From: Brachionus manjavacas
Lineage: Eukaryota > Rotifera > Eurotatoria > Ploima > Brachionidae
Direction of reading: 5' to 3'
Length of the DNA: 64,000 bases
Assembly (NCBI GenBank): GCA_019054805.1
Contig: JAHQIY010000002.1
Span: 4,154,001-4,218,000, forward strand
Both the position numbers and the translations under genes were made by a program. A model generated the notes under the pieces. The model was not told where the DNA came from. It made no database searches and was given only the letters and a program-made list of their open reading frames with translations. This document shows positions 23,113 through 35,474 of the stretch, in pieces (position 1 is the stretch's first letter; every line of letters begins with the position of its first letter).

Positions 23113-25885
23113 TCAGAGCCATTCACGATTTTGTATTGGTTGACCAAGACCGGCAAAAAATCCTCCTTTTCCAGTATCAAATCTTGGATCCTTTTGATTA
23201 AAAACAAAGATTAACCAAGATTTTAATTTTTATCTAAATAAATTACTTCGGCTAATTTTTGTTGAAGTTTAACTAGCTCTTCACCAAACCATAAATACTC
23301 AGGGACCTCTACAAAACTGTTAGGTGCCAAAAGAGTTTCCAGACACATTTCGTAATTTGCCAAGCTTAAATTAAAAGGTGTTTATTTTAAAGAACCATTT
23401 TTGTAATTTACATTTTTCGGTATGTGTTTATGGCAGTTTCTTTTCTGACTCTCCAGTCATTGAATTTATTCTGGTCATTAAAGTCGAGTAATTCTAGTTC
23501 TTCTATTATTCTCTCCGTATCGATTTCATTGCTCTTGAAGTTTAAAATATGAAGATGATTTCTTTAATAAGAAATTAATATTTTTTTTTAATTTTGTTAT
23601 TTGACTTACCGCATTTCTGGTAAAAAAATTTTTTTGTAATTTTTTTCAATGCTTTTCAACAGATTCAATGTGTATATTTTACTTTCTTTCTCAAAAGGCT
23701 TGAAAAATCAGTTAAAATTATTAAATTAATATATTTTAATTAACGATTTTTTTGAGTAAAATAATTTGGTTAAATCTAAATATTAACAGCTTATAGAGAT
23801 AAAATGACTCTTAGTCAACTTAGATTTTAAGTTTGGACTCTGAAAACTTTTAGATATAATGTGATCAAACAGTAAGGATAAATTAAGTGCAGACACTTTT
23901 TAAAAAAAGACATGAATTAGAAAATGTCATATCAAATAAAATTAAATTTTTAATTGGAAAAAAAGGACTTATTCTTCCTTTTTAAGGATTAATTTCCAAT
24001 TTTTGCATCAAAAAGGAATTTTAAAAAATAGCATTCTAGCCTTAAAAGCAATAAAATTTCAATTTTTTCTTCAAATAAATCATCTGTAAATAAAATATTA
24101 AATATTTGACAAGAAAATTGTTTAAAATCTTGAAATATTGGTCCAAAATTTAAATCGTAATTTTTTTTTTTGAAAAAAAAAATGAAAAAAATAACTCGCT
24201 TGTAATTTTTTTCAAAGTGTTTACGGTTATGGCCTTATGTCTTTCTTTTCAGTTATCATGTTTAATGGTCATATTTCTGAAAACGTAGATTCAATCTTCA
24301 AGATGGACTTTTTTAAGTGTCATTTAAGAAAAAAATATACAAATTTATTAAATATAGAAAATTGCTGGAAAAGTTAAAATTTGGTTAGTTAAAAAAAAAG
24401 TTGATTTGTAGAAGGTTGTTTCCTTAAGGAAAGACACAATATCAAATAATAGAGAAATTCTGTAAAAGCACTTAGCAGGGGGCAGATTGAAGTTTATGAT
24501 CAGAAAAAATAAATGATCATGTTAAAAAATTATTTTTAAAAGAGGGTTTTTTAATAATTTTGAATTTGTTTGGACATTTTTAAAGTAAACATTCAATGTT
24601 AAACTTAATTTTTCATATCTGCAAATCTATTTAAACATTTTATGTATGTAGAATTATCTAGTATACTTGGCTATGGTAAAACATGGTTTTCTAAGTATGA
24701 AAGTATTTTTCAGCATTTAATTTTTTAATTAAAAATACTCAAAAATTTTCTTTTTTTTAAGATAATTTTATAAAAAACCATAAAAATTTAATCATAACTT
24801 GAACATGCCCAACGGGTACAGTTTTTTTGACAAAATCACAATTATACTTCTTGTGAAATATTATCTTTTAATGAATTAATTTTATTTATTTAATCAAATA
24901 TTAATTTAATTTCATTCCATAAATGAACAGTTTATCTATTGAGCAAAATAACAAAATAAAAAATGACCTAATACTCTTTTCAAAACTTTAAATCAAAATC
25001 TAGCTCTAATCTAGTAAAGATAATAATTGGATATTAAAAATTGCATAATTTAATAATTAGTAATTGAAAAATATCATTACATACTTTTCCATTATTTTTA
25101 ATGGCTTGTAAGCATTCTTCTGGTGCCCTATCCAAATAAATAACAACATGCGGTTTCCAAAGTTCGCTCAGAGTATTTGTAACCAAATCTCTTAGATAAA
25201 ATCTATATGCTTTAGTAATAGAAAATATTAAAATGGACTTAGTTTTTTGTTTATTAGAAGTACCTTGGTCACTAAGAAGATTGTTTTCATAAAGAGCTTG
25301 GGCAATTACAGAATCACTATGAGCCGAGCGTTCTAAAACAACACCTTGACCAGTGCTCATTAAATGCAGCAAAGCGGTTCTGGTTTGCATCCATCTAATG
25401 TTATAGAAAGCATGTTGTAGAGTAATTGTCTTTTTGAAGCTTGGCTCTAAGTGCCATTCTTCCAAAGAGTCAACATAGAATCGCTTATTATCCCCGACAT
25501 AATCATTTATTATTTCTCTAGCATTATGTCCATTTGGTAATTGGTATAAATGAGCGTCTAGGTCTGGCTCTCTTGCGTAAACAAAGTCTATTTCTTTAGC
25601 CAATTTTTTGGCAAAGCTTGATTTTCCAGAACCGAAATTTCCCTCCACAGTTATAAGCAAAGTATTTTCACCGAGTTTTTTCATTGTCGAATCGACAAAT
25701 TGATCCCAAAGACCGTATTGCTTTTTCTTATAATCAAATGGCTTTTCATATCGTTTTCCAATCTGATCAATTGAAAAATCTCTTTGAGTCAAAACAATCA
25801 ACGATTTAAGGTTTGATGGTCTGGTCAGACATTTTGGATTGGGAAAAAGCGGTGCGAGCCCTGGAAACACCTTGCTTAGCATCAT
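23113..25885 (-). CDS. NDUFA10: NADH dehydrogenase complex I subunit NDUFA10
   Basis: Five minus-strand exons: 25885-25085, 23698-23610, 23561-23412, 23364-23247 and 23190-23113, giving 411 residues. The protein is a deoxynucleoside-kinase-fold accessory subunit of mitochondrial complex I. The N-terminus is basic and rich in Leu/Ser, as a mitochondrial presequence should be. Then come LLITVEGNFGSGKSSFAKKL, YAREPDLDAHLY, STGQGVVLERSAHSDS and WKPHVVIYLD. The small exons give KSIEKNYKKIFLPEMR, matching the family's C-terminal half, and a divergent tail ending GLGQPIQNREWL. The P-loop keeps a full GxxxxGKS, more kinase-like than vertebrate copies. The 1386-bp first intron is far longer than its neighbours and is AT-rich without visible genes. 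The C-terminal exons are less certain than exon 1. Confidence 0.85.
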
Positions 25886-28440
25886 TTAATTGAATTATCT
25901 AAATGAATCTAATTTAAAGGAACTATTAAGTCAAAAAAAAGAGAATTTTGTGCGGAATTTGGGGACTCTATTTGATGTCTAAACATCAAGAGTTTGCTTA
26001 GTTGAATTAAATGCAAGAGTTGCAAAGAGTTTCAAAAATTAATATATGCAAAGAGTGAAATTTAGCAATTTTTAGTTAAATTAAAATTTCAATTAGTTTT
26101 TACTAAATTGTAAATAAAACTTAACTAAATGAATATAAGAATAGTACTAAAAGTAAAGCATAATAAAAATATTAAAATTTTTATTTAAAAAAATTTAATT
26201 ATAAAATAAAAATATAAGAAAAAAATAAAATTTTAGTGTCGTAGATTAGACCCATATAAGAATAATTATGAATTTATATCATTTTCTCAAACTAATCTCA
26301 AATTAGAGCTAAAAAAGTCGAGTTTTCATAAAATGCTCTCAGAATCATATGAGTTTAATAAAAGAAGTGATTGCTTCAGAAAATACATTTAAGAAAATTT
26401 TAAGTTTAAAAACTTGATTAATAAATTGGATTTAAATAAGTTTTTAAAAATAAATTCGTTTTAGTCACAATTTGGCCTGTAATGCATTCAGTTTTAATTT
26501 TCTCATATTGTAATACTCTTATGACCACATAAGTTAAGCCGATAAATCTATAGATTTTGATTCAACACCTTTGTCGAAAATAATTCATTTTCATAATGTA
26601 AATGCAAAAACCATCACCGTGACTATATGTAAATGTAAGAACCTTCATCTATCTTTGCCTTTATCTTGTTGAATTGTTTTGTTGGTTTTCGTTAAAATTC
26701 GGACCCTGTCTGCTGGATACCGGTCTCGTTTGACTAAATTGGTGAGATTGTATAAATAAAATTTAAAATGACAATTTTAGAAAAAATGAATTTCAGAATC
26801 AAAAATAAATATATTAAATAAAAAAATTTTAATTTAATGATTTAAAATTAAATTTAATTATTTTTTCAAAACAAATTTTAGTGATAAAATTAATTTTTAT
26901 TTAAATACAAAAAATAAATTATAGTAAAATCCAAACAAGATATTTGATTCTTTTTATAACCAATTTTTTATTTTCTAATTTAAAATATTTCTAATTTTGG
27001 AAATATAATTTTTTTCTCAATTTAATGAAAAAATTTATTTGTAAACTTATTCCAATTATTAAGTTGTGAATTTTTTAATCAAATGGAATAGTTTTAGTAA
27101 TTCATATTTCGTATTGCTTTTTTTTTAGAATAAAATTAATCCTAAAATAAACATCGTCAGAAGTCTTACTCAATCTATCTCAAATAAAAAGTAACTCTAA
27201 ATTTTGCTTCAAGATATTTAAAAAATATTTTTGTAATAAATAACTAAAAAACTTTAATTTTATTTAATATTAAGCAAGAAAATAAAATTGTCACCAATTT
27301 TTGAACAATGAGTATCAGAAGCTGTTTACAATTGTAATCAAAACAGCTTCACTAAATGATCATATTAAAATAATTATGGATTTAATTTTTATAAAGCCTT
27401 ATAGTATTTTAATTGACTCTTAAACTTTCATTAAATAAAAGTCTGATCAGTAAAACTTGTCTGGTCTTCGTCAACACTGTTCCTTTGAGGTTTTTTTATT
27501 TAAAGTATTAAGATCTGACACAATGATATTTTTTTAAATGATTTAAAACACAATTTACCTAATTTTCTCGATTTTGATAGATGGTTAAAGAAATGTGTTT
27601 GTATTTTCTTTTTCAGGATAATTTAAAAAATTTTAAAGGTGTAATTTCGATGATAGCCCCATAGCACTGATGATAGTTTAAAACTTTTCAAAATCACTGT
27701 TTAAAGTGTATAAAAATAAAAAGTATCCTTGCTATTCTCTTATGTTAGTTATATTTTTTTTTTTCGGTTTTGTGAAATTCAAAATTTCAAATTTCAATAT
27801 ATTCGTACATTTTCAGAGATCTTGAAAATCATTAGCAGACTATGACAGATAAGGAGTTTTTATAGATTAGGAAACTTACTAAGCCAAGATAGCCTTTAAT
27901 TTAAAAATGAGAATGAGGCATTAAATCATCTAATTTTATTTGGTTCAGTGGAATTATTTCAAGTACCTTATAGTCTTTTGAAAAGAGTGAATTTAAATTT
28001 AAATGTAAAAAATTTTTTCTTCATAGAAAAAATCGCCATTGAGTTAGAATAAAAGGAAAAATATCTCCTTCAATTTCAAAAGAAATAAGTGTTCCTTTTC
28101 AAATTCAAATTGAATTTACATTTTGTTTTACAATTATATTTATTAATTGTATTCTGTTCGAGCAGAACTCCATCAAAAAATTTTAACTTAAAATAATTTA
28201 ATTTAAATTTTAAATATAAACTCAAATCTCTTTTTAAAAAAGAAAGGGATCCTTTTCCTTTTTACTTAAACACAAGTAGGGATTTTTTCTATGAACTTAA
28301 AAATCTAATCTAAGAGCCCACAAGTAGTGGAATTAAAAACTTCTTAGAAGGTATTAAGGTAAAATTAAGTCATATCGAACATATATTTTTTCAAGAAAAT
28401 TTTGAATCATTTTCATTAATAGTTGGCTGTCCTTTTACAT
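25886..28440. other. AT-rich intergenic region
   Basis: I find no gene, RNA or clear transposon. A less AT-rich patch at about 26620-26740 (ACCCTGTCTGCTGGATACC) may be a repeat fragment. Confidence 0.5.
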
Positions 28441-28660
28441 TGCCGGAAATTAACTTGTCGTATGTTATCATTTGATATCAACTGATATCAGCTAAAATCA
28501 GGAAAAAAAAATTATTTACATATTTTTACATGTAGAAATTCAATTTTTAATTCAGCTGATATTGTCTGATATCAAATGATAATAGCTGATATGAGAAAAG
28601 CTTACAAAAATTTTATTAAATGAAATAAAATGAAATTATGTGACAAGTTAATTTCCGGCA
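28441..28660. mobile_element. MITE with 19-bp perfect inverted ends
   Basis: The left end TGCCGGAAATTAACTTGTC is exactly the reverse complement of the right end. The match extends three more bases outward after one mismatch (ACA). The 220-bp interior is dominated by GATATC, CTGATATCAG and ATTTGATATC palindromes. No coding frame is present. A partial second copy lies at 42608-42756. The superfamily is not assigned. Confidence 0.75.
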
Positions 28661-29093
28661 CTGTAGGTTTTTAAATAAAATTGATTTTAACTAGTGTTGG
28701 ATACGGTCAAGAAAAACGGAAAATTACACGGACGGTTTTTTGCGGTCATTTGGCCGGTCAGTCAGGCGTTCTATTTCTTGGACCGCCAAAATAAACGGTC
28801 TAAAAAATGTACAGATGTCTAAAACACAGTATGCAGATACAAATATATAGTAATACAGATGTCTAATAGCATTGGTCTAAAAAATATACGGATGGTCAAA
28901 AATACAGCCTAAAAAATACGGACGGTCAAAAATACGGCCAAATTTTTTAGCAACTTAAATTTATATTTTTTTCGAAAAAATGTAGTAGTAGTAGTAGTAG
29001 TAGTATTGAAAGCTGTGACACAGGCGAACCTGTGTGAACGTAGTTTATAAGGCTACATTATATCAGCTAAATCCTTATCTGCTATGCCAATTA

Positions 29094-32000
29094 CTAAACC
29101 TGATATACCGATCTCCTAAGACTTCCCGACGCCATGTGTGCATCAAGTCTCGACTTGAAACCGTTTACTGTAACCGCATTTACTACATAGGATGGAAGTA
29201 AATTCCAGGTGGTTGCAGTCCTGTTAGGCAAGAATTTCCCTCTTATATTGCAATTCCCACAGATCTCCTTAGCAATTTGGTGTGTATGTGATCTACCTAC
29301 ATTCCCCCTTCCTATAGTCATCCCCAGGTCCACCTCCTCTAACCCCCTGGATACTTTATATAATTGTATTAAGTCACCCCTTTTTCTCCTTAATTCCAGG
29401 TCAGTGTACCCCAACCTCTTTAACCTTTCCCCATATTCCAGTCCTTTTAGCTCCACCACCATTCCTGTAGCTCTCCTCTGAACTCCCTCTATCTTCCTTA
29501 TCTCCCTTTTATTCAACGTGTTCCACACCGATGATGCAAACTCTAAATGTGGCCTCACAAAAGTAGGATATAACCTCTTAAAAGATTTATGTTAAAATAT
29601 CTAAACGTCTTTCTAATTCTACCTAACACCCAACTCGCCTTATTAACCGCTGCCTCCACCTGTGCCGAACACTTTCCATCGGCCGTGACCATAATTCCCA
29701 AATCCTTCTCCACTTCCGTTGTTTCCAGTTCAAATCTATCACCATCCCACTCAATCCAATACTTGTCCCTAGGATTATTTCTTCCAAAGTGCATGATTTT
29801 ACATTTTGGGCCGTTCAAACTCATTGACCATGTCTTACACCATTCCACAGTATTATTAATGTCCAACTGAAGTCCGTTATTTAAGCCTAATTTATTTACT
29901 GCTATCACCTTATTGTCATCCGCATACATCTCACATTCATTTTCTAAACATTCTGGCAAATCGTTAATGTATACTACAAATAAAAACGGACCCAATACTG
30001 ACCCTTGTGGCACAGAACTAGTCACCTCCTCCCAATTTGATTCAACATCACCCAGAACAACACATTGCTTCCTTCCTTTTAAGAAAGCCTCCTCCCAACT
30101 CAGCATACTACCTCTCACACCATACGCCTTCAGTTTATATATCAGCTTTTTATGTGATACCTTGTCGAACGCTTTTGAAAAATCTGTGTATAACACATCA
30201 ACCGTATTTCCACCTAGTATATTCCTTGAAACCATATTTTGACACTCCAATAGGTTGGTCACACACGCCCTCCTTCTGACAAACCCATGTTGTTGCCTCG
30301 AAATTAATTTATTTTGATAAAAATATCCCATCAATACATCCCTAACTATGCCCTCCATCACTTTGCAGCACACTGACGTTAAAGACACCGGCCTGTAATT
30401 CACTGCCTCCAGTTTGCTCCCCTTCTTAAATAACGGTGTAATATTTGCCATCCCCCATTCTTCTGGAACCTCACCCTCACTATATGACTTCTTAAATATA
30501 ATTTCTAATGCCTTAGCCCATTCCTTAGCACAACTTTTAAGTACCATCTGTGATACCTTGTCCCTTCCCATTGCCTTAGCACCATCTAGTCTCTCCAGTC
30601 TCTTCACTATACCATCCAATCCAAACATTTCTTCAACATCCCCTTCAAATACCATATGTGTCCTCTGATTAAATTCTGGCATCTCTTTATCGTCATCAAC
30701 AATGAAAACTGACTTAAATTGCCGGTTCAGGATCGATGCGATTTCCTTCCTATCCGTCACATTCTCACCATTTTCTGATTTAATCGACCTAATAGACTCC
30801 TTAGTTTGCTGCCTGTTGTTTATGTACGCATACAATAGCTTTGGATTATCCTTAGCTTTACTTATTATTACCAATTCATACGCCTTAATCGCCTCCTTGA
30901 CACTTTTTCTGACATTTTTTGTACACACTCTGTATTCATCAAGACTTCCCTTCTTTCCACTTATCGCATACCTGTTCCAAAGATTAGCTTTTTTCCGTAT
31001 CAGTCCCTTTAAATCCCGACTCATCCAAGGCGGTCTTTCTTTCCTACCATCCACATCTCTACATTTCCTAAGGTATTTCTCACAAACCTCCTCGTATTCC
31101 CGTAGAAGTATCTCATATTGCTCCTGGACACCCGCACCTGAAAACAAAGTTTCCCAATCCTTCCCTTTTAAATACTCATTCATGCCTATGTAATCCCCCC
31201 TCCTATAATTATATTTATAACTAGTAAACGTTTTATTTTTTTCACCCTTAATATTTCCTGCAGCCAAACCATAACACCAACTAATACTGACATGACCACT
31301 TTCTGCATCCCCCAGCACTTTACCCTGTTCCAATTCATAAACCCTTTCCCTTCCTTCCGTAATAACCAGATCCAATGTATTCGTCATATATGTCCTCTCA
31401 TGATGTTTCTTCTGGAAAGTTTTGAAATATATATTCTGTGTCATGAAGCTTTCATTAAGCGTTCTGATAAATTCATCCGCCGATTCTGATTTTTTTGTAA
31501 TTGTTGGTACTAATGCCTGGTCCCATGTAACTTCATTATAATTAAAATCCCCTGCAATTATCACCCCTGGAATTTTTTATTACTTATTAGGTTACCCGCC
31601 TTTTTTATTGACTCATTTATATTTTCATCCCTCCTCTTATGTATCCCCTTATCACATACAACACCTTTATTGTTTCTCAGAAATTCCGGTCGGTATATAC
31701 AACCCAAGAGAATCGACTCTATACCCACATCCACCGCACACCAAACCTGTTCAATACCTGCTGATCCAAATTGTTCGAAGTCCAAATCTCTAAAAACTAG
31801 TGCTCTCGAAGTTTTGCCGTAGATACAGACCCCTCCACCATTTCCATCTCTTCTATCTCTCCTGAAACATTCATATCCCTCAATATGAATGATCGACCCA
31901 TTGTGGTACCAAGTTTCAGAGATAAAAATGATGTCGGGAGCTGCATCCGCACACATCACCCTTAGCTCATCTAGTTTGTCCTGGTTAAGAGAAGTTGCAT

Positions 32001-32304
32001 TGGTATACCAACACCTTAAACAATTTGAGACCCCCATTTTTGCCCTTAAAATACCTGACTCTTCCCCAGCCTGTATAAATGATCGGTTAAGTGGGCTCAA
32101 GTCACAACTCTCAGCACCCATTTGTGTCAAGTCCTCCCAAGACGAACGATCTATTTCGGTTTGCTCATTAGACAATTCAGTACTACATTCATTCACAAGG
32201 TTAACCCCGACACAACTCCCAAAACCATCCATCACCTTTTTTATTGAAAATAAAAAATTAATTAATAATATAAACAAAAACAAAAACATAATAGTAAAAG
32301 TCAA
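29094..32304 (-). pseudogene. LINE ORF2: endonuclease and reverse transcriptase
   Basis: Three frame segments, 32304-31561, 31564-29555 and 29558-29094, cover one long polyprotein. The first contains the apurinic-type endonuclease: PDIIFISETWYHNGS and RDGNGGGVCIYGK. The second continues it with IIAGDFNYNEVTWDQ and LDLVITEGRE, then reverse transcriptase with ANITPLFKKGSK, YTDFSKAFDKVSHKKL, SVPQGSVLGPFLFVVYIN and the catalytic EMYADDNKVI. The third carries MRPHLEFASSVWN and the C-terminus. Segment joins fall at AATAAAAAATTCC and TTTTAAGAGG, each consistent with one lost A. These could be real lesions or assembly errors in homopolymers. Confidence 0.85.
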
Positions 32305-32336
32305 AATTAGTCTGTTTTTATTAGATCACTCATTTG

Positions 32337-33095
32337 CTATTTCTTGATTCTCCTGAGATCTCCACCACGAATCCCCCAGTAAAAATTTGATACATCATCA
32401 TCGCCACCAAACTTATACTTCCCATATCTCATATTCCCAGTACCATACTCTAGTTTAGCGTTCGCAATGTTCCTCTGTCTCCTTAACTCCCTGTCTCTCA
32501 CCATTTCCGATTCGGTCAAGTCCCGGTTCAAATAAACCTTATCAAATTTACTACCTCTAAGTTTCATGGCCGCCTTCAACACACTTCTTTTAGTCTCAAC
32601 CTCCTTAAACTCCACCACTAACGGTCCTGGCTTCCCTCCTTCACTATCCTTGAAGCGAAGCAACTTACGATCATCTACCGCCACTGTCACCTGCAATACC
32701 TCAAAGATCTCTTTCACAGATGCCTCATCATCACTTTTCTCTAATCCAAACACCATCACATTCTTCTCCTTTTTCTGCACACTGGCCTTCTCCTTCGATA
32801 TTATACCTGTTATGTCTGACCTCACTTCCTTACTATGTTTCAGTTGACTCCATAAATCCGCTGAAGCGGTCGTACCCCTCGTCCCATTATTATTCTCCAA
32901 ACCAACAATTTTTTCCTCCAACTTCTTCTTATCACCCTTCAAGGTTTCAACTTCCTCATCAAGCCTCCTCACATGATGTGCCAATGTCTGTACATATTTT
33001 AGTATGTCCTTCACAATTCCCGAAACGGTACCTACGGTCTGCTTGGCCAATATCGTGTCAATGTCTACCAATTCTATATCCCCAACATCAACCAT
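32337..33095 (-). CDS. LINE ORF1 RNA-binding protein
   Basis: A 252-residue open frame from ATG 33095. Residues 25-70 form a likely coiled coil (HHVRRLDEEVETLKGDKKKL and on). A central block NVMVFGLEKSDDEASVKEIF and a later block VEFKEVETKRSVLKAAMKL with KVYLNRDLTESE resemble the RRM-like core of ORF1 proteins from CR1-type and L1-type elements. It would form trimers coating the LINE RNA; that is inferred from the family. The frame is intact and stops 33 bases before ORF2 opens. Confidence 0.75.
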   Translation of the reverse strand: MVDVGDIELVDIDTILAKQTVGTVSGIVKDILKYVQTLAHHVRRLDEEVETLKGDKKKLEEKIVGLENNNGTRGTTASADLWSQLKHSKEVRSDITGIISKEKASVQKKEKNVMVFGLEKSDDEASVKEIFEVLQVTVAVDDRKLLRFKDSEGGKPGPLVVEFKEVETKRSVLKAAMKLRGSKFDKVYLNRDLTESEMVRDRELRRQRNIANAKLEYGTGNMRYGKYKFGGDDDVSNFYWGIRGGDLRRIKK

Positions 33096-33521
33096 TTCCG
33101 ACAATATTTTATGTTAATTTTTTAATATTCAAATTAAAGTTAATAACTGAGATAAATCTCGTAATTCCTTATTTGAAGTTTTTTATTTTTAACTCGAATA
33201 AGTCTATATTTTTAATTTTTTTAATTTTTAAAAAATAACTTATTAAAATGATAAAAAAAGTAGAAAAAAATTTTCTTAAATTATTTTAAAAACTTTTTTA
33301 AAATTTTACAAAAAATTTAGTGACTGCCCGTCAAAAAGTTGGACGGTTTTTTTGCCACCCGTATACTTTAGACCGCTTATTTTGGCGGTCCAAGAAATAG
33401 AACGCCTTGCTGACCGGCAGATTGACCGCCCGCTTAAAGGTTGTCCGGCTAATGCGGACACGGTCACGGTTTCTGAAAATTTTGGCCGGTCAAGTGTCCG
33501 CTTGTACGGATCCCAACACTA

Positions 33522-35474
33522 AATTTTTACAGCCTTTTTAGAATTTCATAAAGGACGATATTTCATAATCGTTTCTGCTTTTGAATCTTGCTCTCCATTT
33601 AAAAAGCTTAAAGGAAAAAATATCAATAAGATTCAAGGAGGCTAGAAATGAATTTAAAAAATAAACTTTTTTAAGAAGAATTTATAATTTGAATTCTAAA
33701 AATTTCTGAAATTTCTATAAATATTCAATAAAATGTAGAGGAGATTTGTAGAAAAATACAATTTAAATGCTTTTCAGCATTAATTTTAAAGAATATGCTC
33801 TCTTTTTCTTATAAAGCATTGTTTTAAATAATTTAACAAAAATCTTAAAATTCAATTGCCAAGAAATGACTAAAGAAAATTAAGTTTTAATTAATTAATG
33901 AGATAATAATTTAAGAAATATTGGGAATCTAATCAAACAAATGTCTAAAACAATCAAAGAAGAAAAAAATTTAAATATTTTTACTCGAAATTAACTAAAA
34001 GCCTTGTGATGAAGAGATTAATGTGGAAGTTTTCTACATTTGGGCTTTTAACTTTTCAATCTTTTAACTTAATTTTTACAGAATTTATAAAAAAAAAACT
34101 AAATTTAAACATTATAATGTTATATTTTTCAACTAAATTGTTTTTATCTTTTTATTTTTATATAAAATTAAAACTAAATTTTTAATTTTTTTAAATGTAT
34201 TATTTGAATAAATGAAGTGTTAATTGGTCTTTTATGGACAGAAACATTAGTAAACTATGACAGTTGCACCAAGTTTCATTCACAGACTTAATTTTGACCT
34301 AACTGGAAAAGAGAAATAGGATTTTTATAAATTCTATTCTGTTTACTGAATTTCAAAAAACTTGTCATTCTAATTTATCTGTTTCGAAAAAAATCCTGAA
34401 ACAGTTCAATGTGTTTATTAAAATTATTGATATAAAGTAACTTATTGATCACTGATCACTATGAAATATAAAGTTAATATAAATTATATTTTATTTTATA
34501 TTAACTTTTTAGTTACAATGTATCCAAAAAAAAAGTGAAAAAAGAGTTCTAGTTTCTAAAAGCTACTTAATGTCAATACATTTAATTAGCATTGAATTGT
34601 CTCGGGATTTTTTGTAGTTTAAATCTAAAAATAAATAGTCCTTTCAGAAGAAGACTAAAAAAATCGAACTTAAAAATAATAATATTAGTCATCTTGAACT
34701 TTTGAATAGCTCAAAAGTTCGAATATTTTTCTCTTTATTCTTAATTATGATTTTAAAAATTAAAAAATATGCTTTGAATACCCTAGTAAATAAAAATAAA
34801 CATGAATCATTGAATTGAAAATAGCTTGGTTTAATTTTTTAAATTTTTGTAAAAAATCTACAATTTTTTAGAAAGCTTTCCTAGGTCAAGAGATTTTTTT
34901 ATAAAGTTTTTTGCGATGAATTTTAATTTTGACATTAAAACTGATTTGTTAGACATGAAATTTTTTTAAATTGTTTAAATGAAAAAAAAATACAAATAGA
35001 GAGAACAACTCAAATTATTTTTAGCCTTTGGATATTTATTTGTCTTATTAAATTTAGCAAATAAAATAATCAAAAATGAGTTCATGAATGCGCCCATAGG
35101 AAAATTTTCAACTATTGATAAATTTCAAAAACAAATCTTTAAAAAAAAGTTAATATATTTATGTGTAAAAAGAACAAATTTAAAAAAAATTTGTTTAAAA
35201 CATGTTTTTTTCCTCAGTTTAATGCTTAGCTCAAATATATCTTTAAATCCTATAAAAAGCACAAGTTAAATTAATGGGGACTTGGTATTAACAACCAACC
35301 TTTGAACAGTGTGAAACTAGAAATTTAAAAAAATTTAAAGAATGGGTAAAAACAAAACCACAGAGCATAAAATTTTTTTTTTTTAATTTTAAATTTTTGA
35401 AAATTAAAACTATTAAAAAAAGGATATCAAAAAGAGTCAATAAAATTTAAAGTTTTTTTAGAAAAATTATTGAG
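33522..35474. other. AT-rich intergenic region
   Basis: No gene or clear repeat is visible. A small 61-codon frame at 35084-35269 has lysine/leucine-rich content typical of chance frames. A T-run followed by AG at 35460-35461 lies 13 bases before the next gene's ATG. Confidence 0.5.

Larger units (their letters stand above)
28981..33110 (-). mobile_element. Nearly intact LINE, CR1/Jockey group
   Basis: A non-LTR retrotransposon of about 4.1 kb on the minus strand, with ORF1 (33095-32337) and ORF2 (endonuclease plus reverse transcriptase, 32304-29094). It ends in a (CTA)n tail, seen as TAGTAGTAG on the plus strand at 28982-29004. Only two single-base shifts break ORF2, both at A runs. The body is markedly less AT-rich than surrounding DNA. 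It sits inside a foldback element, so it is the younger of the two. Confidence 0.9.
28692..33521. mobile_element. hAT-like foldback element split by a LINE
   Basis: The left end starts TAGTGTTGGATACGG and the right end, read inverted, TAGTGTTGGGATCCG. Deeper inside, GGCGTTCTATTTCTTGG at 28765 and its inverted partner at 33390-33406 match as part of a 37-bp arm pair (28765-28801, 33370-33406) with one or two differences. Both arms are rich in CCGGTC and GACGGTC words. Between the arms lies a complete LINE, so the element was interrupted after insertion. TAGTGTTGG-type ends are typical of hAT elements. The flanks (ATTTTAAC and AATTTTTAC) resemble but do not exactly form an 8-bp duplication. Confidence 0.7.

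Noticed and set aside
28982-29004. (TAG)n run as an independent microsatellite
   Set aside because: It is the 3' tail of the LINE, as shown by its position directly after the ORF2 3' region and a similar tail at 41841.
30702-31193. 163-codon plus-strand frame inside the LINE
   Set aside because: It is opposite the ORF2 coding strand and has no family resemblance. The lack of stops follows from the composition of the real frame.
35084-35269. 61-codon frame upstream of the first transporter gene
   Set aside because: Lysine- and leucine-rich chance composition, no domain, and no splice link to the transporter.
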